From contig JACMZG010001911.1 in the NCBI GenBank assembly GCA_018340805.1, forward strand, positions 50,223,713-50,287,712: DNA of 64,000 nt, given 5' to 3'. Under the pieces are notes generated by a model that saw only the letters and a program-made list of their open reading frames with translations, was not told the origin of the DNA and ran no database searches. Shown here one piece after another: positions 1-12,060 of this stretch (positions are counted from its first letter, which is position 1; the number at the start of each line of letters is the position of its first letter). The DNA comes from Microvelia longipes. Lineage: Eukaryota; Arthropoda; Insecta; Hemiptera; Veliidae. Both the position numbers and the translations under genes were made by a program.

Positions 1-1097
1 AGAATATTTGAGTGCAATAATAATGTTAACAGTCCAACACAAACACAATTCACAGAACACACACAACACAAAACTCACAAAACGATGTAAACACAAAAGA
101 ACCACAAACGAAGTGAACGAATGCCGGGAAGGAGTTATTTCCCTACAGGGGTTATGGGAGTAGGGAATTTTTTTTTTCTCTTTCAAGAGAGGGGTTGGCA
201 GCGGCTTCTCTGATTGGTCGATCCCCAAAATGCTTATGACCTTGGGGATTTTTAAACTTAACGATACACTGTACATCACTTTATTCTATTCCCTCGGCAT
301 TTTTTCAATCAGCATATGTAACCTTATTAAGATATTGAAATTAGTATGATTTGTGAATTTAAAATACTGGATTTAGAATGGATTGGAGTGGATTTAGAAT
401 AATCAGACAATAAAGCTAACTATTTAAGCTAATGCTAGATAAATGTAGCTGTAAATTATTTCCTTATGGAAATCAACTATAATAATGGACTTTGACCAAA
501 TCATATGTGATCCACTTCAAGATAAGATTAGGAAACCAATTCTACAAACCTGAGCTGTTGAAATAACTTTAGCACAAAGTAGTAAATTAAATGTAATATT
601 TAAAAATAAGAAACACTCAACACAATAACAGTCTCACTAAATAATAAACTATAAATATTTTTGTAGTTTACAAAAAAAACCACAAACAGGAATCAGAAAT
701 TGAAAAATGTTGGATAATCAGCGAATTTCGCATGGACGAAAGAGAAGATAGATACTGTAGATTTACCGTATTCATTAACTAAAAATGTCGGACAAATTTT
801 ATGAAAAAGTTTTTAACCATAGGTATTCATAAATTTATCATAAGCAAACCATAACATAACACTCAGTTCAAAACAAATCACGTGTGTAATGTATAATTTG
901 TTTTTAAATTTATTTAAAGTTAAATTTCGTTTTAATATAATTAGAAGTAGCTTAAAAGTACTTAATTTTAATCTCACTTGTCTAAAATTTACATTTTATA
1001 TTAGTGTTTCTTAAACAATTGAATTGGACTATATATTATGGTAACTCGTGTTGTGGTTTAATTATTAGTTGATTTTTTAAAATTTTTATTATAAATT
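1..1097. other. Upstream flank of EXOSC4, no gene seen
   Basis: AT-rich sequence without a convincing coding stretch or structural RNA. The last 200 bases before position 1098 are very AT-rich and would contain the EXOSC4 promoter, but I see no element I can name with confidence. Confidence 0.5.
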
Positions 1098-1862
1098 ATG
1101 GAGCTGCTAACAGATCAAGGGTTAAGAATTGATGGTAGAAGACCAAACGAACTTAGAAAACTAAAATGTGAGATGGGGGTAGATGATGACTGCGATGGAA
1201 GTGCTTATTTACACCATGGCAATACAAAAGTATTAGCTAGAGTTTACGGACCTCAAGAAGTCAGTTCTCATCTACGAAGCAAAACATTAACCAATTCTGC
1301 ATTTATAAATGTTTATTTTGTCAATACAACTGTTGGTACGGATGAGAGAATGACGTGGAGTAGTACTGACAAGAAAAATATTGAGATGAAATTAAATTTA
1401 CAACAAACATTAAATGCTACTATCAAAGTTGATTTGTATCCAAAATCACAAATTGATATTTGTGTTGAAATATTAGAAGAAGACGGTGGACATTTTTGTA
1501 CGAGTTTAAATGCATGTGTCTTAGCTTTAATTGATGCAGGAATACCCATATCAGAATACGCTATTGGCTGTACAGCATCTCTCGTTAAAGAAGTACCTAT
1601 GGTTGATATAAATAATTTAGAAGAAACCCAAGGTGGTCCTGTTTTAAGCCTAGTTATTTTTCCAATATCTGGTCAAATAGTTCATATGGAAATGTCTCAG
1701 AGATTTCATGTTGATCATTTAGGTAATGTTATTAAAACGGCCAAGAAAGGATGTAAGGATATTTATAATATTTTAGATAGTTCTGTTAGATCATATTTAA
1801 ATCATGTTGGAGCTGCTTATCAGTGGGGGAGAGAAGGAGCCACTCATACTGGAGCTTCTTGA
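1098..1862 (+). CDS. EXOSC4: Exosome core subunit RRP41/EXOSC4, single exon
   Basis: The 254-residue product belongs to the RNase PH fold and matches RRP41, one of six ring subunits of the RNA exosome (3'-to-5' RNA processing and decay in nucleus and cytoplasm). The family signature is clear: LLTDQGLRIDGRRPNELR at residues 3-20, DGSAYLHHGNTKVLARVYGP at 33-52, the block SQIDICVEILEEDGGHF near 115-131, LNACVLALIDAGIP near 136-149, and the C-terminal GGPVLSLVIFPISGQI. Length is close to the ~245 residues usual for animals. The start at 1098 is the first Met and precedes the conserved N-terminal motif directly. In animals this subunit is thought to be structural rather than catalytic. The gene has no introns, unlike HACD and MESD in this window, so retroposition is possible, but the reading frame is intact and no poly(A) tract follows it. 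Confidence 0.95.
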   Translation: MELLTDQGLRIDGRRPNELRKLKCEMGVDDDCDGSAYLHHGNTKVLARVYGPQEVSSHLRSKTLTNSAFINVYFVNTTVGTDERMTWSSTDKKNIEMKLNLQQTLNATIKVDLYPKSQIDICVEILEEDGGHFCTSLNACVLALIDAGIPISEYAIGCTASLVKEVPMVDINNLEETQGGPVLSLVIFPISGQIVHMEMSQRFHVDHLGNVIKTAKKGCKDIYNILDSSVRSYLNHVGAAYQWGREGATHTGAS

Positions 1863-2026
1863 ATTTCTAGTACTCTTTCTATTATTTGTTGAGTTTGAAG
1901 GTATAATTAACTACTAAGTGTGCATGGTTTGACTTCAAATCTATGTGAACTCTAATTTATTTCAAAGCTCTTGTGTCTTTACTCTACTATGGTGCATATT
2001 TAAATTTCTCTCTATATGTCTAAACA

Positions 2027-2752
2027 CTTAGAGATTTATACTAGAGGGGACAAAGCCTATCTAAATACATTGAGAGGCCTTAAACATCATTTTGGGGCTC
2101 TGTGTAACCTCATTAATATCCTTCAAGAGTTACTTAAAGTTATAATAAATCAATTGTTATTTTTAGTATTAGTCTCCATTGTTTTATACTTTTTATTTTT
2201 TGGACACAGGATGGGACGGAATAAAAACATCACCAAACTACATCAAAACAATATTTCGCCTTTATTCAAGCTCACAAGGCATATTCATGTTTCAAAAAAT
2301 ACATTATATACATAGTTGAAAAACTATAATGTCAAATATTCTAAAGAAATTATTTTAGTCTTCACCATAAAGTTAAAATTCTCCTAGAAAGAGTAAGAAA
2401 ATATATTTAGAAAGGATTATGCTAAATCATTAAAAGAAAGCAAATATAGGAAAAATAAATAATCGTTTTATTTATTTTTAAAAATAATAAAGGCGAAATA
2501 TCGTTTTGATGTAGTTTTGGTGAAGTTTTTATTCCGTCCCATCCTGTGTCCCAAAAATAAAAAGCATAAATCAATTGTTTTTGGCTTTCCTCACATTGAT
2601 AGTGTTTTAACGTCCTATTATATAAACAATTGTAGTTTTGTACTGATTATTTTATACATTTTTTAGCAAAGGTTGTCAGGTTACTTTTTCGATGTTTCAA
2701 AATAGAAACATCTAGGGCATCTTAGGGCCCCTTTAGTGATAATATCTCTATG
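2027..2752. mobile_element. hAT-like MITE (MITE-1, copy 1) carrying a nested insertion
   Basis: The ends are inverted repeats around the motif AGAGATnTTA..CTAGAGGGG. The element is flanked by the identical octamer TCTAAACA at 2019-2026 and 2753-2760, an 8-bp target duplication as hAT-type transposons make. Internal sequence (GGGGCTCTGTGTAACCTCAT and GTTACTTTTTCGATGTTTCA) matches the uninterrupted copy at 42975-43254. A second element at 2159-2567 interrupts it. No transposase is encoded. Confidence 0.8.
2159..2567. mobile_element. Nested MITE inside MITE-1 copy 1
   Basis: About 409 bp with long inverted ends (roughly 80 bp, containing GGACACAGGATGGGACGGAA on the left and its complement near 2530-2552). 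It is flanked by AAATCAATTGTT at 2147-2158 and 2568-2579, where the uninterrupted MITE-1 at 43.1 kb has one comparable site. No coding capacity. Confidence 0.75.
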
Positions 2753-3411
2753 TCTAAACATATGTTAGCTCATGTTAAGCACCCTTTAAAGTTAATATTT
2801 TTTATTTTGCTCCCCTTTTACTTTTATTCAAATATCAAGCCTTGTAATAACAATAATTTGTTGGCTTAAATCTACTTCGATTAGATTTAAAAACAGGTGT
2901 AAACGTAGTGAAATGTGTATTTTTATATCTTACGAAACAGTTTTGATAAAATCATTAAATGTAGTCTGTGTTGCCTGAAACTGCTGTACTTTATGTTAAC
3001 TTTGTAAATGTTGCATAGTTTAAAAAAATTATTATTCTCTTTCTTTCTGCAAAAAAGAGTATCATTGATTAAAGTAATAGCCTCAAGTTTCATCAATGAG
3101 AGCAGGTTTTATGTAATAAATTTTTAGTTTTAATAAACTACTTACTGTACAATATAAATTCGTATTTTCTAGTAACTGAAATGCTTGTTTTTTATATCAT
3201 CACCTTCAATTCTTTGAAAGCAATGTAATAACAGGGCTAATTAGCTGCTTACTAAACTGTCATCTAAGGTTGGATTGTTCAGGGTACTCTGATCATTATA
3301 TCTAGAAGTAAAATGGGGTAGAGGGGATTAAAATTGCCCCACCATTGTACTGACCAGTATGAATCTCTCGAATTCATTTTAACTGTCTTATGTAATTATT
3401 TGATGGTTAGT

Positions 3412-3587
<176 letters not shown>

Positions 3588-3632
3588 TATTTATTTATTT
3601 ATTTATTTTACCAGAGAAATACTAAAAGTGTA

Positions 3633-3870
3633 ACATAACAATCTTTTATAATGATAATAACTTACAGGAGGTGAAACAATGAGATTTGAGAGGATTTAGA
3701 ATTTTTTTATAGATGTCTATCTTTGGTCAGGTTAGGCTGGGAAGTGAGTCACTCGGGACTTCCCAGCCTAACCTAGCCAAAGAAGACATTTGTTGAAACA
3801 TTTCAAAATCCCCTCAAATCTCATCATTTCACCTCCTGTCAGTTATTATTATTATAAAAGATTGTTATGT
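3633..3870. repeat. Foldback element (about 240 bp inverted repeat)
   Basis: The two halves are near-complementary: AACAATCTTTTATAATGATA..CAGGAGGTGAAA on the left is mirrored by CACCTCCTGTCAGTTATTATTATTATAAAAG on the right, and TTAGGCTGGGAAGT near 3731 pairs with ACTTCCCAGCCTAA near 3759. The loop is short (around 3746-3756). It lies between EXOSC4 and HACD and has no coding capacity; probably a palindromic MITE. Confidence 0.8.
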
Positions 3871-4673
3871 AAGTATACATATGTGTTTCATCTCTAAAGT
3901 CTTTAGGAGGAAGAGCGCAAAACAACTTGGAGGTCCATCATGTAAATAGCACCGTGAATTTCCTTAAAATTTGAAAATTCTTCTTTAAATTTTTTATCAA
4001 CTTGAGGCACAAATTTTTGCTATCAGATAACATTTTGTGATGGTACAAACAAATAAGTCAAGGAAATTTTTAAATCTTATACACACACACACACACACAT
4101 ATATATATATTATATATAATATAATATATATATATATATATATATATTTGTGTGTGTGTGTTTATTTATACTTGTGTATTAAAGACTAAAAAGTAATTTT
4201 TCAAAAAAATAACTTGAAAATAAAAATGTTATTAAAATCAAATGAATATGTCATTAAGACTTTTTGTGTACATTTATATTAAATAAAAATATGAAAGGGG
4301 CTAATGGCCCCATTCCATCTTTCGTAATAGATCTCAATTTAGAAGCATTCTTTATACGTTAGTGTAACCTCTTTTGTTTACGTTGTGGATTGTCATCATT
4401 GAAAAACAGAATCAAATAATTATATAATTAGCATAAATTCACATTTTATTTTTAATGCTGTATGATTAAAACCTCTTCAATTAAATAATTTAAATTTATT
4501 CCTGACGTATCATAGCATTCAATTCGATCTCTCATTTTTAATTTAGTCGTAGTTAGAGTTCAAACTTCCTGCTATTTTAGTTTAAATCTTATATATTAGA
4601 TCAATTGGGTTGTTGTTTTATTGTGTAATTAAATATATCTCTTATATTTTAATATTTAGTTGTACAGTACAAT

Positions 4674-7600
4674 ATGACTTCAGTTTCATCTACAAAGAAA
4701 TCAGAACCAAGCGCTGTTTCAAAATTATATTTATTTTTGTATAATGCTGGTCAAGTTTGTGGGTAAGATTAATTTTGATTACTACCTAATGTATTATAAT
4801 CATAGATAAGTGTCCTTCGAAGAAGCGAGAAAAGTTGGTTATCTAATTTGCCGTCAGGTCCGTTCTGTTGAATGATCATTCTATCGAACTTAGGCCCTTC
4901 CCAAGCTAATAAAGTTTATAAGGTGATTCAATTTAAAAATTATAAAATAAATTTTAAAAAATTAATTAAATTTTAATTAATTAAAAATTGGTTTGTTTAC
5001 ATCGAATAGAATCACCTAATAAATTTCTAACATCATAATACTAACAAATTAGACCACTACTACTCAAAAATAAAAAATTTTAGAATACAGTTTTCAGAAA
5101 TTATTCCTTAGGATACATTCATCGAGATTTCACACGGCAATTTGCATATAGACATGTTTGAAATTAAATAACTGTTATTTTATGGTTAACCCTGAGAATG
5201 TTGTTTTTATAAGTTTATGTACAAATTACCACCCTGCATTCGTAAGCTTCCTTGGCTCTTTGGTAAAAGCAGTCAATCGGAATTTCGAAGGTTCTCGGTT
5301 CGAATCCCGTTCAGGGCAAAACCTAATATTAGTTTATTTTTGGTCTTTGTAATATTTCTATATGTGTCTAACTGATTTTATTTATGTGCAAAACGCTATC
5401 AAGGCTTATAAATAATTGACCGATTATTTTCTAAATCAAATGTAATGTAATCAACTACTTAATTATACAAATGTGATTTCACTAAAATGTTGAGTAAAAA
5501 TGAATTATTTCTACGTAAATTAATCAATCTTATGTTAGTTAATCATCTCAGAAATGTTTGGCCAAATATTTTGCTTATTTTGTTTACATTTGGTAATTAT
5601 TCATCATTTTCAATATAAATTACCTATATTGATTTCTGCAATGACGCCACGCCATTCAGTCAGGTTATAACCTCTGACTGCGTTTGATTTGTTTACATCG
5701 AATTGAATCTTATAAATTTCTATCCTCTTGGGTCATTGTGTCAAAAATTATAAATCTGACTGATAGGTCTTTCGACAGTAAGTTCCGTTTTTTTTTTTAA
5801 CGGATTTTCAAATGATTCTATTGGTCCGCCCTTCTGGATTATACCTTAGGACCAATCAAATTGTTAACCTCGCAACACTCTTGTATATGTGAAGATTGGA
5901 TTCCCTTCAATCTTCATAGTTATTGACATATAATAGTTATTATGACATAACTGTGGATTGGATTCGATCCCTTTAGTTAATTCTGATCAGTTAACTTGAA
6001 GTTAATGCCCAACCTCTGAGAAATAGTCCATGTAAATAGGAATCTGGATTTAAAATTAAACTGCTTAAATATATTTAATCAGAATAATTAATAAACTAAA
6101 TAAAACCAGAACAGTTTTTGTCTCTCCACACATTATTATATTTCAATAACAGAGCCATCATTCAAACATTAACGGTCATCACAGTGCCGGTAAAAGTAAG
6201 GCTAGTAGTCAAACAGTCTATTTAAAGATTAGTTCTGTTATTCAAATGTAATAATCCACAGCATAATTCACCATATAATTATAGTAACACACGGCTAAAA
6301 TCTGTTTGTTTTGTTTCATTTCAATCAGTTCAATTCATCTAATTATTGCAGCGTTTTGGTTTTTATTTTATTTATACACTTTATTGGTAACTTTAAAAGA
6401 TACAACAATGTTTATACTTATTACAAATAGACAAATAAATGTTCTTTAAATTAAATAAAAAAACATTTATACAAATAAAAAGTATAAACAAATAAATTTT
6501 TAAAAATAAAAAAATACAATATAAAAAAGTCAATGATAAAATTCAAAATATAACCTGACTTACAATGTTGCTAGAATAGGGATTTTTTTGTTACTTAAAA
6601 AAGAGATTTTATTGTCAAAAAAGTGGGTTAAAAGCATTGAGATTTTGGCGGGCTGTTAACTGTTTTAGCTGTGTGTCATACTATAAAAACTCTTTACAAA
6701 CAATGTGGTATATTTTTTAGTCTCTTATCCTGGGATTGGTTGAACTAGTTTAAATTAATCCTTTACCTCTGTGGGATTTAGACCCAATCAAAGTTTTAAT
6801 TTTATAAAATTATTAATTAAAAATACCTCTCCCTCTAGTACACCAAATACTCATATAATCATGATAAGGCTTATAACCTTTGTAACCTTAACTTATCAAT
6901 AAATAATTTTAACCTTAACTTATCAATAAAATTTTATTTAGAAAATTTATATTTCAGCAAATAAATATCCAAGCCGTGTCCAGTATAGAGGGGTAGGGGT
7001 AATAGTCTTAAGTTGCAACATAACAATATTTATTGAAAAAGTTATATTTTACTTTCCAAATTATGACCATATTTTTACAACAATTTAGGTACTCATTCGT
7101 TGGTATTCAGAACAAGGTATTTTATCCCATCATAGATAATATAAACTATTTAACAGTCTTTGTTTCTAAGGAAGCAAGAATGTGTTCAATTCATTTAAGT
7201 GTAAATTCTATACTTAGAAATTATAATAATTTGATCCACTGTATATTATAAATCCATCAACTGAAATATTAAGACACTTCTCTTGCTGTTACTAATTAAT
7301 TAAAAAGATTTTTGTTTCACTTGATTCTTTTTGTTTAGGTGGTCTTATTTATTATATCAGCTGGGTTCTCATTATATTAAAGGAGGAAAGACTGAAACAC
7401 TCTGGCCTGCAGTAAAATATTCTGTTCTCATTTTTCAAAATGCTGCTATTCTCGAGGTTAGTGATCTTTGTAAGTTTAGTAAGGGGAAACTGTCATCAGT
7501 GTTAAGATTCTGATAACATTTTCCTGTGAAAAAAGGTTGGAAGCAAGTTGCTTATTATAACTACATAATCGGTAGGACCAGTGGTTAGGAATTTACTCTA

Positions 7601-10600
7601 TAAATTGTTCTTGACATATTTGAGTCTGTAAGTCTTACTTTTTTTCTAAATTTTTTAATTAAAATTAAAAATGTCTAAAGTTGTAGAGAATCACCAAAGA
7701 ACTCAAATGATCATGAAGAAAAAGGTTAATTCTGCTGGCCTTGATGAACATCCATAGATATAGTTCCATCTTTTTGTGGATTTGTGAGGCTGACAATTTC
7801 AACAAACTTTCTAGAGTTTTATGAGGCATAGCGATTTTAAAAGTGACAAAAAAAAATAGTTGTAATTAAAAAAAAATTGTAGTTTAAAAGAAGAGTTGTG
7901 TTCTGTTATTAATCAGTTAATTTGAAATTGAGTTAGTCTCTTAGTTTATGTTAGTTGTTAAAGAACCTTCCCATCTAAATTAAATGAGCAAAAAATTTTT
8001 GTATAAACTACTGAGAAAGGCTGACATAGAGATACCCTTCATTTTAAAATTGGAAATGGAGATAGTCATTATGATTAATCCTTTAAGTACTAACCCTTTT
8101 AAAAAATTATTTTTATTCCAATTTGAATTTACTAAAAAAAGCCATTCATTGATCCTTAAATTTTTTTTTGGTTGTATGTAGTAAAAACAATAATGTACTA
8201 TTTACTCTGAATTTTTCAGATTGTGAATGTTGCGCTAGGCTTGGTCAAATCGAATCTGGCAATTACAACTATGCAAGTTTTCTCTAGAGTTGCTGTGGTG
8301 GGAGGATTGTGGGTTTTAGCACCCCCTTCAAGGGAGTCTTTTGGTTTACCCTTATCACTTCTAGCATGGTCTGTTACTGAAATTATTCGCTATTCTATGT
8401 ATGCCTTGGGCATTGTAGGAGGTGTACCTTATATTTTAACATGGGCTAGGTATGTGTTCAATTATTATCATGCATAAATATTTGTTAACTAAAGTAGTAT
8501 TAAGTAAGACTGGTAACTTCAAAATGCATAACAGAAAGAATAGAAAACCTTAAATTATACAATTTTTATTCAATAAATAAGTCTCCGCTTTAGGAGGATC
8601 AGGATATTTACCCTGCAGGAACCCCCCAAGGTTGGATGTATCTGCTCTTCTAAAAGTATTAATTATTATTAGTGAAATCTCTTATTACAAAGTCTGTTCA
8701 TAAAAACTGATAGGATAGACATGGCTGTGAACCCTAAGCCTCCCGTACTAAAATAATTACCTTAAACCATCATGATTTCAGGGGCAGTTTTTACGTAATT
8801 CATTTTATTTTTAAGTGCTTTTGTATAAGTCTTAAGTTTTGTACTTTTGCCTAGGAGATTACTAATGTAGCATTCATTTACTATTTCTAAGACATTATTA
8901 TAGCTCTTATGATTGTTAACTATTTTAATTTTACTACTATTTTTTGTGTTAAAACTAGTAATCCATATTACTGCATTTACTAATATAATACGATTTTTCT
9001 TCCCTACATAATGAAAATAATATTCTTAATATTGGATTTTATCTGGAAAAGTTTAAAATCGAGGCTTTTTAATGTGTAATTTTTGTTTTCAGGTACACTT
9101 TCTTTTATGCTCTTTATCCCATAGGAGTAACAGGTGAACTGCTATGTTACTATGCTACCCAGGAGTATGCAGGTAAAACCAAGCTCCTTACCTATGAGCT
9201 TCCCAACTCATGGAATTTTATTTTTAATTACCAATATGTTCTTCTTGGAATTATGCTGTCCTACATTCCATGTAAGTATTATGTTTTTATATTCTATTCA
9301 TTTTAATAATCTTTTTATTAATTGAAGAATTTTTTAACCTAATAGCTATCAAATAAGGAAACATGAGTTGTGGAGTTTCAAGTAATGAAATAAAACAGAG
9401 TCTCTCCATAATGATATATATTTGACATAGCAAGCTTTTCAATCTTAACAGATCATCATCAGTGCCTAACCAACAAAGTAAAATAATATATTACAAAAAA
9501 TACTCTAAATAAAAATAAATACTAAAATAAAAGAAATACAATATAAATGAGATGAATTAAAATAAAATAGGAAGAAAAATAAAAATAAAGACCAAATAAA
9601 AACAAATAAAGTAAACGAAATAAATTAAAATATAAAACATTAAATGTATAAAAGTAAAAATAACTACCGGCGAGCAGCGAAGAAAAGAGTTAGGAGACAG
9701 CGGTTACAGTTTTGTCTAGAGGCTTGTAGCTGACTGACGGGAACCGAGTAGCCGCCGCCAACGCGCTTTGTATAAGCGTTATCTCGCCACTTTCGCCCCT
9801 CTTATTAAGTGCCTTATCACCATTTTCTTTCACGTTCTTTAAAATCTCCACATTTTCCAAGAAGTTCACAGTAAATCCTTTCTGTGTCATGTGGAGGAAA
9901 GCAGCCTCATGTTGAAAGTTAACATGGCCTTCCTCATGTATGTGCTGGTAGAACTTACTGTTCGTTCGCCGAAAGTGCTCTTTAAGTCTCGTAAAGTAAG
10001 CTCTACCAGTTTGGCCAACATATGTGCTGTTACACCCTCCACACCTCAAAGAATAAACACCACTCTTCTTGCTGGAGTCAATTTTATCTTTGGCATGAGA
10101 TAAAGAGCTACGAAGTGAGTTAAGGCTCTTATAACCCACACCGAACCCGTTTCTTTCCATAACTCTACCAATTCTCTCAGACACAAGCCCCATATAAGGT
10201 ATCGAACGCCAACTTTTCACTTCTGATGCAGGAAGTGAATGATGCAGGAACTTTCAATCTTTTTGTTAAGATTGAAAGCTGGCTATGTCAAATATATATC
10301 ATTAGTGGAGAGACTCTGTTTTATTTCATTAATAGCTATCATATCTTCTAGAAACTGCCCAATAACTGAAAAATATATGTGCTTTTGTCAAGTTAATAAA
10401 GCAGAAAACTGTCAAGTTTTTTACAATATTTTAATTTCATTGACAGACTATACTGACTTCAACAATTCGAATAAGAATAAAAAAAAACTTGATGTATTGT
10501 GAGATGGCAGGCAGATTTTTTCTAAAGAAGGGGATATAAACTAGAACATTAGACCGCTCAGGTAGATCCATAGTACAAACCCGATCAGGCAGGTTACAAA

Positions 10601-11347
10601 GCCTTTTTTTTATAGAAAAATTATGATGCTATCAACCCTAGTTATTTCACGTTAGAGCCCAATTAAGAAGTAAAAAACAGAGGAATTTTAAACACTTATC
10701 AGTACAATCTTTACTATGAGTATTGTGTAAGTCTTTATGGTCTGTCATTAAAATAAAAATAATGTACATGAATGTATATTTGTTAAAATACACAATTTTG
10801 GACTCCAGAAGTCTAGTGGCATCATTCCCTCCCCCACTTTCCTTTCCACTTCCATCAATATCCTCATCAAGCATAATTTTCTGATGTGAAAATTTGCTAA
10901 AATCTTTTTGAACCCTTATGGCTGGTTAAAAGTTTTAGCAAGTTTCTCCAGAAAAAAAATGCTTTTGTTTGATGGTTTTATATGTTTCCTGATACTTATT
11001 TGAAAATTTCAATTCTATAGTATTACATGTCTTATGCTTGACTTTCCCCTACTTAAGGTCACTTAAGAGGGTGTCATCGACTAAAGAGCTTTGATAATCA
11101 GCTGTGATTATAAAAGAGCTGGTGACAAAAAAACAAGGCTATAATGAGAGAAATACAAGGAAATAGACCCCCCCCCCTCCCCCCAGCAATAAGTAAGCTT
11201 AGCCAATTCCATTCTTTTACTTTGAAACAACCTAAAATATGCTCTATTGTTCTAGTGTTTCCACAAATGTACTACCATATGATTGTTCAGAGAAGGAAAG
11301 TTATTGGTGGCAAGAAACAAATGTCAGCTGAGAAGAAAAGTAAATAG
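4674..11347 (+). CDS. HACD: Very-long-chain 3-hydroxyacyl-CoA dehydratase (HACD/PHS1 family), five exons
   Basis: Exons 4674-4762, 7339-7456, 8220-8449, 9093-9271 and 11256-11347 join in phase with GT..AG introns to give a 235-residue protein, the usual length for the family. It is a multi-pass ER membrane enzyme that dehydrates 3-hydroxyacyl-CoA in the third step of very-long-chain fatty acid elongation. Family blocks are visible: LYLFLYNAGQVCGWSYLLYQ, ILEIVNVALGLVKSNL, QVFSRV, AWSVTEIIRYSMYAL and YPIGVTGELL. The catalytic pair expected from yeast PHS1 is present as Tyr154 and Glu161, with the same seven-residue spacing. The C-terminus EKKSK ends in a dilysine KKXX form, consistent with ER retrieval. 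ATG 4674 is chosen because it opens the exon that enters the first conserved block. Introns hold repeats, including a tRNA-like sequence, a TIR element and a Penelope fragment. Whether it is the HACD1/2 or HACD3/4 orthologue is unresolved; the short form without a p23 domain favours HACD1/2. Confidence 0.93.
5253..5307 (+). repeat. tRNA-like sequence with pol III A and B boxes
   Basis: TTGGCTCTTTGGTAAAAGC (5253-5270) resembles an A box and GGTTCGAATCC (5297-5307) is a perfect B box; their starts are 44 bases apart, the spacing of a real tRNA. The T stem around the B box does not pair (a C-C opposition and others), and I could not build an acceptor stem, so this is a tRNA pseudogene or the head of a SINE rather than a functional tRNA. 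Confidence 0.6.
6287..6676. mobile_element. Short TIR element (MITE-3 family), copy 1
   Basis: Left end ACACACGGCTAAAATCTG and right end GTTTTAGCTGTGTGT are inverted, both preceded on their own strand by TATAGTA. The same ends occur at 19636-19797. No coding sequence inside. Confidence 0.55.
9425..9475 (-). ncRNA. Hammerhead-ribozyme-like motif of the Penelope fragment
   Basis: On the minus strand: GGCA, core CTGATGA, stem II (GATCT..AGATT), core GAAA, a short stem III, then CTA and TGTC. The UGUC after the presumed cleavage triplet pairs with GGCA before the core, giving a 4-bp stem I with one G-U. Penelope-like elements are known to carry such ribozymes in their terminal repeats. The register of stem III is uncertain by one base. 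Confidence 0.55.
9690..10220 (-). CDS. GIY-YIG endonuclease remnant of a Penelope-like element
   Basis: This 176-residue open frame is the C-terminal part of a Penelope-like polyprotein; the first residues (SIPYMGLVSERIGRVMERNG) match the segment that follows the reverse transcriptase in such elements. The GIY-YIG nuclease follows: GVY at 54-56, a CxxC pair (Cys60, Cys63), YVGQTGR at 67-73, TRLKEH at 77-82, a His cluster (93, 95, 99) and a candidate catalytic Glu122 in NFLENVE. These residues all appear intact. The reverse transcriptase is absent, so this is a 5'-truncated retroelement copy, not a host gene. The apparent start is arbitrary because the real N-terminus lay further upstream. Confidence 0.85.
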   Translation of the reverse strand: MKSWRSIPYMGLVSERIGRVMERNGFGVGYKSLNSLRSSLSHAKDKIDSSKKSGVYSLRCGGCNSTYVGQTGRAYFTRLKEHFRRTNSKFYQHIHEEGHVNFQHEAAFLHMTQKGFTVNFLENVEILKNVKENGDKALNKRGESGEITLIQSALAAATRFPSVSYKPLDKTVTAVS

Positions 11348-12060
11348 ATCCAACTTACACAAGTACTGCTAAATTTAGATCAAACTAATTTTAACTTTAA
11401 AAAGGGGCATAGTGATGACATAAAAAAAGACAAGCACTTTTGTTCTTAAAGTGTTTAATTTAAGTAAACCTGATGTTTGTTGTACAAAATTGTATCCAAG
11501 ACTAATATCCTATAATGATGTTTTGCTAAATTGTCTCATATTAGTAAGTTAGCTTCTTGTGCCAGGTTAACTTCAATTAAATTATGATTTAGAATTACCC
11601 TAAGACCAGTTTGACTACTTTATAATGTTAAATATTTTTAATTTTAAGAAAGCTAGAAATTATTGCCTTAAACTTGACTTAATATTAACCTTAATATAAT
11701 TCCTTTTATGAGGAGATTTATTTAATTTTTTTCAAATTTTGGGTACAATAATAATTGATGTTATTTATAATATATTTACTTGGATTTTTAAACTTAGCTT
11801 CTATTTTATTTTGAGAGGGGGAACTTATTAGATTTCTGCGATTTTATAAAAACTATTTTAATGATTTCTTCTTTGTTTTTGACTATAGTTAATTTAGTAA
11901 CTTTTCGTTGATATTTTATTTACGGAAATGCATAAACTGTGGTATGAACTACCTGTTGCTTTTAAGTTGTGACCAAAAAATGTTTTACATTTTATTGCTA
12001 TTATATGTATTTAGAGGAGTTCTGATTTAAGTTTGGTTCAAGCTGTTCCTATTGATTATA
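11348..12060. other. HACD 3' flank, no gene seen
   Basis: AT-rich sequence with several possible polyadenylation hexamers; none is clearly decisive. No coding region or structured RNA recognised. Confidence 0.5.

Larger units (their letters stand above)
4763..7338 (+). other. HACD intron 1 (repeat-bearing, no gene)
   Basis: Donor GTAAGA after the split glycine codon and acceptor TTTGTTTAG. The intron contains a tRNA-like sequence at 5253-5307, a short AT-rich inverted repeat (AGGTGATTC near 4920 and GAATCACCT near 5011), two related segments carrying TTTGTTTACATCGAAT (about 4993 and 5689), and a TIR element at 6287-6676. Confidence 0.7.
9356..10330 (-). mobile_element. Truncated Penelope-like element with inverted ends
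   Basis: The ends are complementary: AAAACAGAGTCTCTCCA at about 9392 and its inverse near 10304-10323, extending inward through the GACATAGC block. Direct repeats AATAGCTATCA at about 9342 and 10331 flank it and look like a target duplication of a size typical for Penelope-like elements. On the minus strand the left end carries a hammerhead-type core (CTGATGA at 9462-9456, GAAA at 9440-9437); the right end keeps only the stem II to GAAA part. Inside is the GIY-YIG coding remnant. The reverse transcriptase body is missing. Confidence 0.8.
9272..11255 (+). other. HACD intron 4
   Basis: Donor GTAAGT and acceptor TTGTTCTAG. The intron is occupied by a Penelope-like fragment (9356-10330). The remaining sequence, including a C-rich run near 11168, shows no gene. 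Confidence 0.7.
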
